Source of the DNA: Aphidius gifuensis
Lineage: Eukaryota; Arthropoda; Insecta; Hymenoptera; Braconidae
NCBI RefSeq assembly: GCF_014905175.1
Contig: NC_057790.1
Span: 4,960,001-5,024,000, forward strand
DNA: 64,000 bases
Direction of reading: 5' to 3'
The notes below the pieces were generated by a model. It made no database searches. It was given only the letters and a program-made list of their open reading frames with translations, and was not told the DNA's origin. The translations under genes and the position numbers were made by a program. Every line of letters starts with the position of its first letter. Within the stretch, counting starts at the first letter, position 1. Of the stretch, positions 1 through 11,905 are shown piece by piece.

Positions 1-20
1 TTTTTTTTTTGATAATAAAT

Positions 21-1068
21 ATGGATAGTTTGATGAATCTTCAGTTGGTTTATCAACACATATATGAAGATTTAAATATTCGAATTTATGGTAAACCTGA
101 TGAGACCTGGAATGATGTCACAAAGTATTGCCTCAATAATTTACCAATTTCTTTGTTCAAAATTACTGATTGGTATTTAATTGGATACTTCATCATAGGA
201 ATTATCATTATGTAAGTTGAAAATAATATTTTGTTTTAGTTTATAATATTTAATAAATCAAATGTTAACTTTTATCTAGAATATTTTGTGGAATAATTCG
301 AAAAATAATTAGCAAAAAATTTATGAGAGTTCCTGAAGCCATCGTTGAGTCTACAACTTTAAATTGTGAGACATTGAGAAATCAGGAAGACAGTCAAATA
401 TCATTGGACTTGACTCAATTGGTTGGGAAACCTCTTGAAATATCAGAAAACATTCACGTAATTCTATTTATTCTGTTCAACTCTCTGCTATATTAAAGTC
501 GTATTTCATATATTTGTTTACTTATTTTTTCTTTCAATTTCAATATAGATTTTTTTAGTGCATTTAAATTGCAATTTGATATTATTTATTTAATTTTCTT
601 TTTACTAAAAAAAAAAAAAAAAAATCTTGACTGATACGTTTAAAATGACTTTAATAATCAGAGAGTAACAATTTTTAACAATATAAAATATTTTATATTT
701 AATAGAAAACTTGGATAACTACGAATAATCAAAATTATCAAAAATTATACGTTTTAACTGTTGATGTTGATGCATATAAAAATCCATCAGCAAAAGTAAG
801 TGAAATATTCGATGATCCAATTGACAGTAAATCACAAATAATGTTTGAAGCACAAAATTTAATTGAAGATATAATAAATGAATTAGAATTGTCGTTTAAA
901 AATGATAAGATAACTGGTAAATCAATATTTGATTCAACATCATTAAATCTTGATTTTAATAATAAATCAATAAACTCACATACTGAACATCGTAAACTAG
1001 GATCAAAAATTCCATTACGTGTTGTTTCACGTCATCGATTACATTCAAATAAATTGGATATTCAATAA
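21..1068 (+). CDS. 3' part of an unrecognised single-pass membrane protein gene
   Basis: Three exons join in frame: up to 211 (donor GTAAGT), 280-457 (acceptor TCTAG, donor GTAATT) and 706-1068 (acceptor AATAG, stop TAA). The junction of the first two exons creates one strongly hydrophobic segment (WYLIGYFIIGIII continuing IIFCGIIRK) followed by basic residues, so I infer one transmembrane helix with a basic, probably cytosolic, C-terminal side. The ~160-residue tail after it is polar and Ser/Asn-rich and ends HRLHSNKLDIQ. The frame stays open back to base 1. The T-run at 1-10 followed by ATAG at 25-28 looks like a splice acceptor, so the true exon may begin at 29 and the gene may start outside the window; ATG 21 is only the first in-frame Met. 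I do not recognise the family and assign no function. Confidence 0.6.
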
Positions 1069-1671
1069 ATCTTGAAAATTTTAATACATTTAATTACACG
1101 CCAATTACCAAGACAATATTTTTAGTGTGCTTTTTTTATACTACTACTTTTTTTTTTTTATATATAATAAAAACAATTTTAATTATTTATTTTTATTTCT
1201 TATTGTTGAAAAATAAAATATCATATTTGTATTTTTAATATTTACATATTTAATCAATCATATATATAGTCGTGCTTTACAAGTTAACCGACGTAAATAA
1301 TTTAGCTTATGAAAACCATATTTAATAATTTTTCAATTATTTATTATCTATGAAATAATAATTATGCTGCCAAGAAAAAAAATAAAAAAAGGCATTCATT
1401 AACATATTTTTTGGTTCTAAATTAATATATTAAATTGATAAATGTAAAATGGAATGTAATATGGATGAAAATTCATTTTATAAATCACACTTTTTTTTGT
1501 AGACTATTGAATGCAAGAATTTTTAAACTATTGTTAAGCAATATATCTTACTGTTTGTTTCATTTTCATAAAATTTAATTATTTGGCAATGTGATGGATT
1601 TTACTGATTTCTTTGTTTTAAATTAAAAATTTTAAAAAAAAGTTGAAATAATATTATTAATAATAATAATG
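1069..1671. other. Intergenic, convergent 3' ends
   Basis: About 600 bases between two convergent stop codons. It is almost pure A/T with several AATAAA/TTTATT words that can serve as polyadenylation signals for either gene. No open frame, RNA gene or repeat family is visible. Confidence 0.6.
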
Positions 1672-3438
1672 TTAAGTAGAATTATTTGTCGATGCAACTG
1701 ATCCATCATTAGAATATCTTCTTTCTTGTAAATTTGTTTTTACCCATTGTTTATGTTCACATAAATATGGATAAATTGGAATAACAGTGACACTGATATC
1801 ATCAACAGATGCCATTGGTACATATCGATCATCAGTTTCTTCTGGGTTTTCAGGTTTACCTCGCCAAATTCTTCCAATCAATCGTCCTCTTGCTGCTTGT
1901 ACTAATTCTTGAGCAGCCATTGTCAGTCTAATTAAATAAATAACAAAGTTTTAAATATACATTAATAAAAAATTTCATTATTCTGTTGATATTATTGTTA
2001 AATATTATTTTAATCATTATTTTACCTATACTCTAAAGATGGTGTATCAGGTGCAAGTATTTTTCTAAGAATACTACCTGCATCTTTGTCTGAAACAACA
2101 TCCCATAATCCATCAGTTGCAATAATAATGCAATCTCTCTCAGTAAGTTCATAGTCTTCAAGTTTAATACATTGTATTTCTGGTTTTGATAATAAAAATG
2201 GTTTTATATTTAGGCCAGTATTAGCTGCTTTAAGTCCATGATCACCAAAACCTCGAGTAACACCAATGGTACCCATTACACGACTTCTTTTTCCATGACC
2301 AGATACAAGAGGCATACGTAAATCTACATGTGTCAATATTTTATATGCCCAACCAGTCATAAATGGCTCTCTATACAAAACCATACTACCTAGTTCTTTT
2401 GGAACTGGACGTTTTCTAAATTCTAATGGTGTAAAATGTGATTTTAATAATTCACTTGCTTTCAATGAACCAAGTGCTCGTACACGATCTGATTCTGAAT
2501 CTGGTGTATGATCAGTTGTGATGGCACGTTGATCATCACCATAAACAAGCACAGCTCTTGAATCACCAGCTCCAGCAGCATAAAGATTACCATTTAAAAA
2601 TAATATTGTAATTGCTGTACATCCACCACCACCATTTTGAGCTTGATGTTCTACTATGTGATCCATTTGTCGGTATGCCAATTCAATAGCTCCAGTTACT
2701 AAATCTTTGGCATTTATAAAATTTTCTTCACTATCATTAAGCAACATATGGCCAGGTATAGCTTGTAATTTTTCCTAAAATCATAATTTGTATAATATAA
2801 ATATTATGTATCATCATTATTAGTTAAAAGTAAAATAAAATAGTAAATAAAATTTAAAAATTACTAAAATAATTCGATGAAGATGTAGTCTAGATGTGAG
2901 AGCAACTTGGTATCCAGCATGTCCATCAAATATGGAAAACATAATATAAGGCAAAGTTATATCACTATCAGGTAGCTGAAGATCTCCTCTTGTTGCTGCT
3001 GCTTGATCTTCATTCCATGTTGATTTACCAGCATTAATACATTCTGCATATCCAGCACACCATGGCAAACGACTTAAATCTCTTGGAACAATAATAGGCC
3101 TTACTTTGTGATCAGCACTGACCTAAAAAAATAAAATAAAACAAAAAGATAATAATAAAAATAATGTTGTTTAATTTATTTCAATTGATATCAATAGTTA
3201 TTAATTGATGGATATTTATTTATTTATTTTTCCTTGTTACGAACAGTTGAACAATAATTACCTGTGTTTCTTCCTGGGTTAGACCTAGAAAACTTGGTCG
3301 ACTGTATGGCTTAGCTTCAACTTCAATGACATTATTATAATCTACAGAAACTTCATTTTCTAAATGATTACTATCTTGTAAACCAAGCTCACTACCATTA
3401 ACGGCATTAATGAATGCTGATTTAAAACGGTTCAACAT
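1672..3438 (-). CDS. PPM1H: PP2C-family Ser/Thr phosphatase, PPM1H/J/M type
   Basis: Metal-dependent protein phosphatase of the PPM/PP2C fold. Coding exons on the minus strand are 3438-3262, 3122-2865, 2774-2026 and 1927-1672; they join to 1,440 nt (479 residues), close to the ~500 of vertebrate PPM1H. Family motifs in order: LPWCAGYAECINAGKSTWNED (about 78-98), typical of PPM1H/J/M rather than generic PP2C; FSIFDGHAG (about 121-129) with a metal-binding Asp; GDSRAV (about 215-220); TGWAYK and TIGVTRGFGDHGLK (about 314-327); IIATDGLWDVVSD (about 362-374); and a final DDISVTVIP. These acidic positions match the manganese-binding Asp residues of the family, so it should be active. Vertebrate PPM1H dephosphorylates Rab GTPases phosphorylated by LRRK2; that role here is by homology only. 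The gene is divergent from glutaredoxin-3. I cannot tell which of H, J or M is the closest paralogue; insects probably keep one. Confidence 0.9.
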
Positions 3439-4207
3439 CTTGATATATAATATTATGCAATTTTATTAATTATTATTCATACACAATGGAAGTTTATGTA
3501 CTGATTATTGTATGTGTTGGTTTTATTAAATATGAAAATATATTTAGATGTTATCCTTGTTACTTTTATGATTCACAAAATAAATTTAATCTTGTTGACT
3601 TGAATATATTTTGGTGTGGTTTTTTTTTTTTAGTTTTCTGGTATATTTTTAACTGACTGGATTTATCAAGATGATAATTTTTTTCTGTTTATGTTGTTTT
3701 ATAATTGGTGGAAAAACATTTACGAGAATTCAAGTCAGCTGTCAATTATACACTCATTGAATTATTTATTGTATCTGCATTTCCACACAGTATTTTTTTC
3801 AACTTCATTTGTTGGTTGATATACAGTAAATATCCATGTAGGCACTGATTACATTTTTCTAGGAACCGTGTGTGTATAATCATTTATTATTTTTATTTTT
3901 GATAGATTATTCACACCTGTGCTGGGTTACTGTGTGTCATTTTCGAAAAATAATAAATATAATAATTCAATACAATTGAAATAAAAACTACACACACACA
4001 CACACACACACACGACAATAAAAAAAAATCTATAAAGGCAATTTTCATTGTTATGCCTTTTGCAAACTTTTGCAGTGAAAACGCTACTTAAAATCGACGC
4101 CATCTTGCCGCTACATCTTGGTATCAAACTCCAAAACGTTAAAAAAAAAATACAATATTTATTAACAAAATAATAAGTTAACATTTATTTAGCAATCAAC
4201 AACAATC
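3439..4207. promoter_or_regulatory. Divergent promoter region of the PP2C and GLRX3 genes
   Basis: A 770-base spacer between two ATGs pointing away from each other must hold both promoters and 5' leaders. Visible elements are a (CA)n tract at 3991-4013 and the word GACGCCATCTTGCCGC at about 4096-4111. That word contains the reverse of CAAGATGGCG, a YY1/Pleiohomeotic-like element common at TATA-less housekeeping start sites. No TATA box stands out. Start sites cannot be fixed from sequence. Confidence 0.4.
3991..4013. repeat. (CA)n microsatellite
   Basis: Uninterrupted CA dinucleotide run of about eleven units in the divergent promoter region. Confidence 0.95.
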
Positions 4208-4964
4208 ATGTCAGTAACAAAGATAGAAAATACCAGTGATCTTGATGCATTTTTGAAGTAAGTTGTACTTAAATTAAAATTATTATTATTATTATAAACA
4301 AAAACTACAATTGACTAAATAAAATATTTTATTTCATACCAACAGGTCAAAAGATATTTTGGTAATTCATTTTTATGCACCATGGGCAGAACAGTGTACT
4401 CAAATGAATGAACTTATTGATGATTTATCAACAAAAGATTCGTATAAAGGAATAAAATTTGCCAAAGTTGAAGCTGAAGAAGCTCCTGAGCTTTCAATAA
4501 AGTACAAAGTATCAGCAGTACCAGAAATTATATTTGTTAAAAATTCAGATGTTATTGACAGAGTAACTGGTGCACATCCAGCTGTACTAGGTGAAAAACT
4601 TAAAAAATATTTAACACAACCAGTAGAATCGACATTGACCAAGACCAAGCCATTGAGTGGAGACGAAAGATTAAAGCAATTGATTAATCAAGCTAAATGT
4701 ATGCTGTTTATGAAAGGAAATCCCCAGGCTCCAAGGTGTGGTTTTTCCAGGACAATTACTGGCATTCTAGACGGTCTCAATATTGACTATCAAACATTTG
4801 ATATTCTTGAAGATAATGATGTCAGAGAGGGATTAAAAAAATTCAGCAATTGGCCAACATATCCACAACTGTATCTTGATGGTGAGCTTCTTGGAGGCTT
4901 GGACATTGTTAAGGAAATGAAAGAGAATGGTGAACTTGAAGAAATGCTTCCAAAAAAAAGCTAA
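4208..4964 (+). CDS. Glrx3: Glutaredoxin-3 (PICOT), thioredoxin-like plus one monothiol glutaredoxin domain
   Basis: Exons 4208-4257 and 4346-4964 join (FLK-SKD across the junction) into 222 residues. Residues 1-105 form a thioredoxin-like domain (HFYAPWAEQC at 25-34) in which the redox CxxC is replaced by AEQC, so only one Cys remains and no disulphide reductase activity is expected. After a short linker, a monothiol glutaredoxin domain follows with the active site RCGFS (Cys148-Ser151), then NWPTYPQLYLDGELLGG (about 185-201), the glutathione-binding Trp-Pro and Gly-Gly signatures. This class binds a bridging 2Fe-2S cluster with glutathione and works in the cytosol and nucleus in iron-sulphur trafficking with BolA partners. 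Vertebrate GLRX3 has two Grx domains; a single one, as here, is what I recall for insects. An AATAAA at 5008-5013 is the likely polyadenylation signal. Confidence 0.95.
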
Positions 4965-5296
4965 ATAATTATCAAATTAAATGTAAATTTGTTACATCTC
5001 GATTAAGAATAAATAAATTGGGGTTTTTTTTTTATCTAAAATTTCATCAAACTTGTGATTACTTTATGATAAACATACTCTGATTTAAATAAATAAATTA
5101 TTAAAAACTCAAAAATTATTTTGTCATTTTTTGTAAATTTATATGGACACGAAATATCAAGACAAATGAAAATTTAAATAATTAATCTATTATTAATAAA
5201 AAGTATTAATTGGAAGTTAAAAAAAAAAAAAACAACAACAAAGTATTATATAGTATTATTTTTTTTTTATTCACATCAATATCAAACACCCACAAT
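4965..5296. other. Convergent 3' ends of Glrx3 and RpL6
   Basis: AT-rich spacer between two stop codons. It holds AATAAA words for Glrx3 (about 5008) and TTTATT at about 5267-5272, which is AATAAA on the minus strand for RpL6. No gene is seen. Confidence 0.6.
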
Positions 5297-6218
5297 TTAA
5301 AACTTCATTCTGTGTGGATATTGACTACTGCGTAATCCAAACATAGCTGACAAATAGGTGAACAACATTTTTTTGTCTGCGTGTTTTTTGATTGCGTCAA
5401 TTACAATTTTATCAACAATTTTTTGATCAGCTTTACGTTCATCTGATGCTTTGTAAGCTTCTTTTTTTGTTGCAAAGATATCACCTTCTTCTTTCTTTGC
5501 ACGTTTTTCACGTTTTCTAATGAAGTAATCATCATCGAATTTGGATGGAACTTTGCCATTGAGTGGGATTCTTGTTGATGTTGCAATGACGTAGTTTTGG
5601 CTAACTCGTCTCATTGGGCAAGCATTGATCAAGAATGGACCTGTTAAACAAAAAATAAAATATAATTAATTATTATTATTATCATCATAAACAATGGGTA
5701 TATTGTTTCTTTTTTTTTTTTTTTTTTTGTTATTAATAATGATTTGTCAACATACCGGTGACCAAAAGAAGTCCACTTTTAAGTGCTTTTAATAAGACAA
5801 CACGTTTGCCTTTGTGAACACCAGCTAACAAAATACATACTGTTCCTGGAACAAGTGATGGTCTAACGTATCTAGTATGATCACGGAAACATTTTTTTCC
5901 ATGATGAGCGTTGATGGGGTCAGTTGTTGGATAACTGGCACGTCTTTTAAGAAGACGAACAGTACGTGTTCCTCCATTCTTTTCACCATTGATAGGTTTA
6001 ACAACTGTCAATGGTTTTTTTGGCTTTTCAGCCTTTGGATTTTTTTTTCCAACAAATTTGTATAGTGCCTTTTTGTGGTACATACGGGTTCTGCTGAAAC
6101 GATATACTCCATTACCGAGATCATAATTACGAGGTGCACCTCTGGTTGATTTGCCTGGTGTTGCTACCTTGGCAGTCTTAGCAGCCTTGGCTGGAGCTTT
6201 GGCTTTTGTATCTGCCAT
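5297..6218 (-). CDS. RpL6: 60S ribosomal protein L6 (eL6)
   Basis: Structural protein of the large cytosolic ribosomal subunit. Coding exons 6218-5756 and 5640-5297 join through VTG-PFLINACP to 268 residues. Visible family features are an Ala/Lys-rich basic N-terminus (MADTKAKAPAKAAKTAKV), then RNYDLGNGVYRFSRTRMYHKK, the KOW-like core ASYPTTDPINAHHG...RPSLVPGTVCILLAGVHKGKR, and the C-terminal RRVSQNYVIATSTRI, ending SSQYPHRMKF. A further intron separates a tiny non-coding first exon (ends 6428) from the ATG, which sits directly after the acceptor AG (6220-6219); this is a common ribosomal-protein gene layout. Codon use is less AT-biased than in neighbouring genes, as expected for a highly expressed gene. 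No inactivating change is seen. Confidence 0.97.
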
Positions 6219-6427
6219 CTGAAATCATAAATAATATCTGTAATTTCGAGGTTATAATCACATGCGAAAGGAACTTTTTTTTTTTATTGATTTTATTTTT
6301 TTTCCTCAAAAGTATTGACGATTATTAATCAAGTCAATTTCAATTACTGATAATTCATCCAAAATTTTAATTTATATATTGTTTATTTACTGATTTTAAT
6401 GGATTATTTTAGTCACATTTTACTCAC

Positions 6428-6465
6428 CGCTGTAACTTTAATCTAAAAGGATAAAAAAGAAAGAA
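6428..6465 (-). promoter_or_regulatory. RpL6 non-coding first exon and TCT/TOP-like start
   Basis: On the minus strand a pyrimidine tract, TTTCTTTCTTTTTTATCC, lies just upstream of a short exon ending ACAGCG before a consensus donor GTGAGTA (intron 6427-6219). A C followed by T-runs is the TCT-initiator / 5' TOP arrangement of insect ribosomal-protein genes; the likely start is at 6459 or 6463. The exact start is inferred. Confidence 0.5.
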
Positions 6466-7052
6466 ATAAAACGCTTGTTTATACTGTCAAATTTTTTTAT
6501 GTAGTTACACTCGGTGATTGGCAGAGGTCTCTCTAGTATTTTTTTTATGATCGATTTACACCGTCAAAATTTACACCGCCATTGCCATTAATTATCCAAT
6601 CAGAAATATGAATGATAATTTTTGAAGATTATTTAATTAATTATCGAAATTGTCGTTTTAACATTTTCAATTAAATTTATAATTAAACTTATATAGATAT
6701 TAAAATAATTAATCATTTGTTTATTTATCAGAATTAAATTTGTCTTTATTTTATAACAGCAATTATTTTAATAAATTCAATTATTTCGTTTACAAAATTA
6801 AAAAGTTAATTAATTTATTTTTAAATTTTTAATTGTTTTTAATAAACTTGATATAAGAATCAAAGAAAAAAAAAAAAAAAGTTATTTTTTTTTTTTTTTA
6901 TAATTGTATCAAATAATATCAAGGTGTATCTAACAAATGATATTTTTTTGGTATAATCATAATGCATTTTGTATTAATTACTTATTATATGATACGATAT
7001 TTACATGGTTTTTAATAATAGAAAGTTGTAATAGATAAAAAATAAAAAATAA
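6466..7052. other. Spacer between RpL6 promoter and the 3' end of the acyltransferase gene
   Basis: The first ~120 bases next to RpL6 are less AT-rich (CCAAT-like word near 6518) and probably belong to its promoter. The rest is A/T-rich with no gene. The downstream part will contain the 3' UTR of the minus-strand acyltransferase gene. Confidence 0.5.
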
Positions 7053-10000
7053 TCAATTATTTGTGTGTAACCATTTGAAAACTTCAACACTCTCATAAAT
7101 ATCATTGATAGCTTTGTCGTTATCATATTCTTCTTTGAGATAATATATCCTGGAATTTTCGTGTATATAGCATTCGAGAACACCCCATTTTTCAAATACT
7201 TTTAATGAATTCTTGATTGGATCAACGCTTAAACTTTCACCTAGAAATAGTAAAATTATAAAAAATTAAAATACTAATAACAACAAAAATTATTATTCTT
7301 TTTTGTTTTTTTTATAACAAAATAATTTTAAAATCTCACCATAAGCAGCAATTCCACTGTCAATATTTGTTTTAATTTCAGTAAGAATCTCCTGTATAAA
7401 TTCTTTTTCACCAAGTGATCTTCCTACAAGTTTTCTCAACGTAAATGCACTGATGGTATATGTATCAATGAGTGGTCTTAAAATTGTGTGTAAAAATTGC
7501 ATTTTATCAGCTGATTCTGGTGCCAAATCAAGTTTAAATCTGATCTTTCTTGTTGCATTTTTAATTGCATTTTCCTCATCAGAACTGTCATCGAAATTTT
7601 TTGCATAACGTCTTCCCCAACGTTCCTCTTCCAAAAGACCTTCTTCAATTTGAGAAATAATACCACAATAAACTAAATTTTGAATTGTTTCAATGATAAT
7701 TTGTTCTACATCTTGACATGGTCGAGAATAAATAAATTCATACTTGAGAATATCACAAAGTTTAAGGGATTTATCAATAAGAGTATTTTGATAAACAGTT
7801 ATATCATTTTCAGCTCTTAATTTTGGATCATTAATTTGTAATTTTAATGCTCCATACAATGCTGAAATAACAATACTATCCATTACATAATGCATTGTCA
7901 TTGTATTACTGTAATATGCAAGTTCAATAATATTTGGAAGTATTGAAATTGGTTCAATAGTTGTTATGAATTGAGTCTTTACAACTTGATTACCAAGTGT
8001 ATTTGTTACTTTTTGACGTTTTTGTTGAACAAGACCAGGACCTAATATTTTTAATGCATGATTTATTATATCAATATTTTCACCACAAAATGCTAAATCT
8101 TTATTTTTAGATTCTAATTCCAAGCGTAATTCATCAAATGCCATAACAAGTTTATCAAGTGAACATCCATATCTAAATTTATTCAACAATAAAAATGCAA
8201 CAATATTTGTTGACATAATTGGTATTGATTTTGATGAATCATAAACAATATGTCGAGCTAATGAATCAACAAGTAATCTGTGTTCATCATCAATCATTTC
8301 ACTTCCAAGCAATGATGATGTAGACATTCTTTGTGTCATGCCTTTTTCCATAATTTTTGATGTATTTGATCGACTTATTTTTAATTCCAATGATTGAATC
8401 ATTTCTTTTAAGGAAAATGGTTCACATATATTTATCTTTACAATACCATAATTTCCTCTCAATGTTTTCCAAATAGCCCTCATAGCTGAACTAAAAGTTT
8501 CAACAGCTTTTGCTTGTCCCAGTTGTTCTTTTACAAAATTACCATCAACAAGACGTTCATAATTAATTGATACTGGAATTAATAATGCATCTTCAATTGT
8601 TCCATCAATAACAGCATCAACAATTATTGATAATATTCCACCTTTTGGCATACAAGTTTTACCAGTACGTGTTCTTCCTCCTTCAATAAAAAATTCAAAA
8701 TTGTGTCCTGCTCTTAATGATTCCATAACATATGTATGTAATGTTTCACGATATAAAATATCTTTTTTTCCTGGTATTGAATCAATTTTTCTTTTAATAT
8801 AAAATGCACCAAGACCACTCAATAGATTTCCAAAAAATGGAAGTTGAAGATTATCACCAGCAGCAATAAGACAATTTCTTATATTATGAGTAAGACGCAT
8901 AAAACTCATGAGAATATAATCAAGATGTGAACGATGAAGAGGCAAAAAAACAAGTGGTACACCACTTTTATTGGCTTCCTTAATTACATCAAGTTGATAT
9001 GGCTGAACAACAACTGATTTTATAAAAAATGATAATAACTTAAACATTACCCAACCAGTAAAACGAAATAGTGTATTTGATATACGACTTTCCATTTTTT
9101 TGAGTATATTAATGGCACGTTTTTCAGCAAGATAGTATGCTTTTTCTTCACTAATATTTTCTGAATGTACTTGTTCAAGAGCAGCACTTCTGATAGCATC
9201 TTTTAAACGTTCGTCGTTAAGTACCTTTAAATAAAATTTTAATTATTATTATAATTATCTAAACAACAATTTATTTATTATTATTTATTGATTAAATAAA
9301 TATACTTACAGTTTGTGTTACTACCGGGTAATCGTACTTTTGTAAATTGTACATGTACCAAAAGTGCTTAAAGACCTTGGATATTAAACCAGGCTGTGGA
9401 TCAACAAGAAGAATATTTTTTCCTGATATTGTTGGTCGAGCTGCAGCATCAATAAAAGAATCCTGAAAAATAAATTAATTTATTAAAAATTAATAATAAA
9501 ATCGAAAAGTATTTTTTAAGAAAAATTAATAGTTTGTCAATTATAAAAGATATTTATCTCTCACTTCTTCGCGATAGCCTCCAACCCCAACAGTTTCTTC
9601 CCATTTTTTAAAAAATTCAACTGACTTTTCACGCATATCGTTATCGTAAAATTAAATAAAAATTATTATCATATTTCTAATATTAATCATTTGAAAAAAA
9701 AAAAAAAAACAAATCCGATTACATAAGTAAATGAATAAAAGAAAAGAAAAAAAAAATAATATCTCAAAATATGACACTGAAACTGGTGGAAAAATTAGCC
9801 GGGAAAAGTTTTGTATTCAGGGAAACATACATTTTCTCAGTGCCTCAAGCTTATTTTGTCAATCCTTTTTTATTTTATTGCAAATGATTTTATATATCGG
9901 GCTTTTCTATTCGTCCCTGGTAATTATATGTTCTTTGACTAGTTTTAGCATCATCGGAAATTTTACTTTGTACAAAGACAATTTTTTTTCTTTCATTTTA

Positions 10001-11647
10001 CAGAGAAAAATTATTAAATTGTTGTGAAAGCAAATAAAAAAATATATATATATATACTTATATATGTATAAATAATTAATACACGTAATTGTTATTTGAT
10101 TTGAATATAAAACAAGTATGAACAAGTGTTATGTAATTTGATGGCATTCACGGCCGAGTTGAGACTCTAGCATACAAAGAGACCACTGAAAGTGAAGAGC
10201 ATGTTGTTATTTATAGATAAAATTTGACTAGATTTTTGCATGATTGTAGGTCAAAATATAATAATAATAATAAACAAAATAAATATATTTAAAATATGAT
10301 AATTACTCGAGATGTTGGTGTACATGTAGGACAGCATCGATGAAATTGTGAATTTGTAAAAACAGCTGGAGGAAGAAGAAGCTCAGATTCTTTTATTTTA
10401 AATAGTGAACTTTCGCGTACTTTACGTGCTTGTTCACGTATTTGACTGCGTTTTCTCTGGCTTTGTAGACCAGCACGTCGAAGACCTGTTATTGAATAAC
10501 ATAAAAGTAATACAACACTTGATTAAATATAATTGTAAAATAGATAAAGTTTTTTTAAAATTTTTAATTATCATGAAAATTAATATAACCATCAAGTGAA
10601 AGTCTTGGTGAATTTTCTTCGGAAGTAAATGGACCTGTTGGAGTTTCCCATCTTGCATAAACATCTTGCAATCGATTTGATAATAATTCTACCATATTAA
10701 TGCCGCTGAAAATGATAAAAATTAATTAATTAATATTTTTTAATTTACAGGTATAACATATCATATCAGTTTTAATATCATTGTATTTTTCCTTTCATAT
10801 ATTATCGTATGATTGATTGATTGATGGATGTATAATTGGGTAATTACATTGTCTAAAGATCACATAAAATATATAAAAATTATCATTTCGAGGTCAGTTT
10901 GAGTTCAATAAATATCTCGAGTTATTCCTTTGTGTACGTATCTTGTTTTTTGATAACAAAATACTTGACAGTTTTAAAATACAATATATATTGTGTATAT
11001 AATCATAAAATATTGGACATTAACATTAGCCTCATTACTGATACGTTAATGATCAGCAATTATCACGTGATAATCAGGTTTTTTGAGATGAAACGTATCA
11101 AAATTAAAAAAAAACAACTGTTGAACTTTGTTACCATTTTTTTTTCTACTCAAGTTTTTATTGTATAATAATTTAATCATATTATCCTTATTATTGTTTT
11201 TTTTATTTCTGGAATATCAGAGAACATTTTTTATTAAATAGGAATCGTATTATAAAAATATTTAATATTATAAATGATAATTATTATTTTTCTACTTGAC
11301 ATTTTATACGCTTTACTCACTGGTGCTTGTAATTATTTTTTTCCTGGTTTCTAAATAATTACAATCATTTTTATTTTAAAAATATATACTTACAGGTAAC
11401 TCAATAAGTTCTAAATTGTTTTTTTTTTTTCTTTTTTTGCATAGAAAAATGAAAAAGTAAAATGTGAATTTAATATTTAAAATTTTGTTATAATAAAAAA
11501 TTGTATATATGTAAATGAAGATGAAATATGTAAAGAATTAAAAAAAAATTTTGTTTTCATTTAAAAAAAAAAATTAAAAACTCAGTACCTGATATTGTAG
11601 AAGTAATAAAGAACAGCACAAAACAAAAAAACTTCAATAAAACTCAT
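7053..11647 (-). CDS. mino: Glycerol-3-phosphate 1-O-acyltransferase (GPAM/minotaur type)
   Basis: Catalyses the first step of glycerolipid synthesis: acyl-CoA plus glycerol-3-phosphate gives lysophosphatidate, at the mitochondrial outer membrane (and ER). Minus-strand coding exons are 11647-11589, 10705-10590, 10485-10307, 9624-9565, 9462-9310, 9224-7340 and 7240-7053; all junction phases agree and give 879 residues (vertebrate GPAM 828). Acyltransferase motifs: HRSHLD (H286/D291, catalytic), GAFYIKRK, FFIEGGRTRTGK (about 367-378, substrate phosphate binding) and LLIPVSINYE (about 403-412). Hydrophobic stretches near 240-263 (GWVMFKLLSFFIK) fit membrane association. RCCPTCTP in exon 3 matches a Cys-rich element before the catalytic domain of vertebrate GPAM. 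Exon 1 adds a hydrophobic N-terminus (MSFIEVFLFCAVLYYFYN); an in-frame ATG at 10695 could give a form lacking it. The 60-nt exon 9624-9565 has the least certain acceptor. The Drosophila orthologue is minotaur, linked to piRNA biogenesis as well as lipid synthesis. Confidence 0.93.
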
Positions 11648-11844
11648 TTTTTATAAATTAATTGTTTCTTTGTTTTTTTTTAAAAAATTTTGTTCATTTT
11701 AAATTAAAAAACCTCAAGAATCACTACTACAAAAAAAAAAAAAAAAATGAATAATTGGAAGAATATAAAAAAATAAGAAAATTATAAATTTAAATGCTTT
11801 TAGTAAAAAAATTATAATAAATGAATCCGGAAAAAAAAAAATGA

Positions 11845-11905
11845 AGTTTGATCAATCATGAGGGTATCGCATTACTGACTGCCACGCACTGATAGCAAAA
11901 ACAAA
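11845..11905 (-). promoter_or_regulatory. Candidate start region of the acyltransferase gene
   Basis: About 200-250 bases upstream of ATG 11647 the minus strand reads CTATCAGTGCGTGGCAGTCA, with TCAGT twice; TCAGT is the insect Inr consensus. It is a small GC-richer island in an otherwise A/T desert. Weak, sequence-only call. Confidence 0.3.

Noticed and set aside
7293..7339. Read-through end of the long acyltransferase frame (ends KKNKKE)
   Set aside because: A donor GTGAG follows TAT G at 7340, and exon 7240-7053 continues with a GPAM-like C-terminus, so the read-through stop is intronic.
9731..10027. Plus-strand 98-residue open frame
   Set aside because: Lies antisense in an intron of the acyltransferase gene, hydrophobic/low complexity, no splice or start context.
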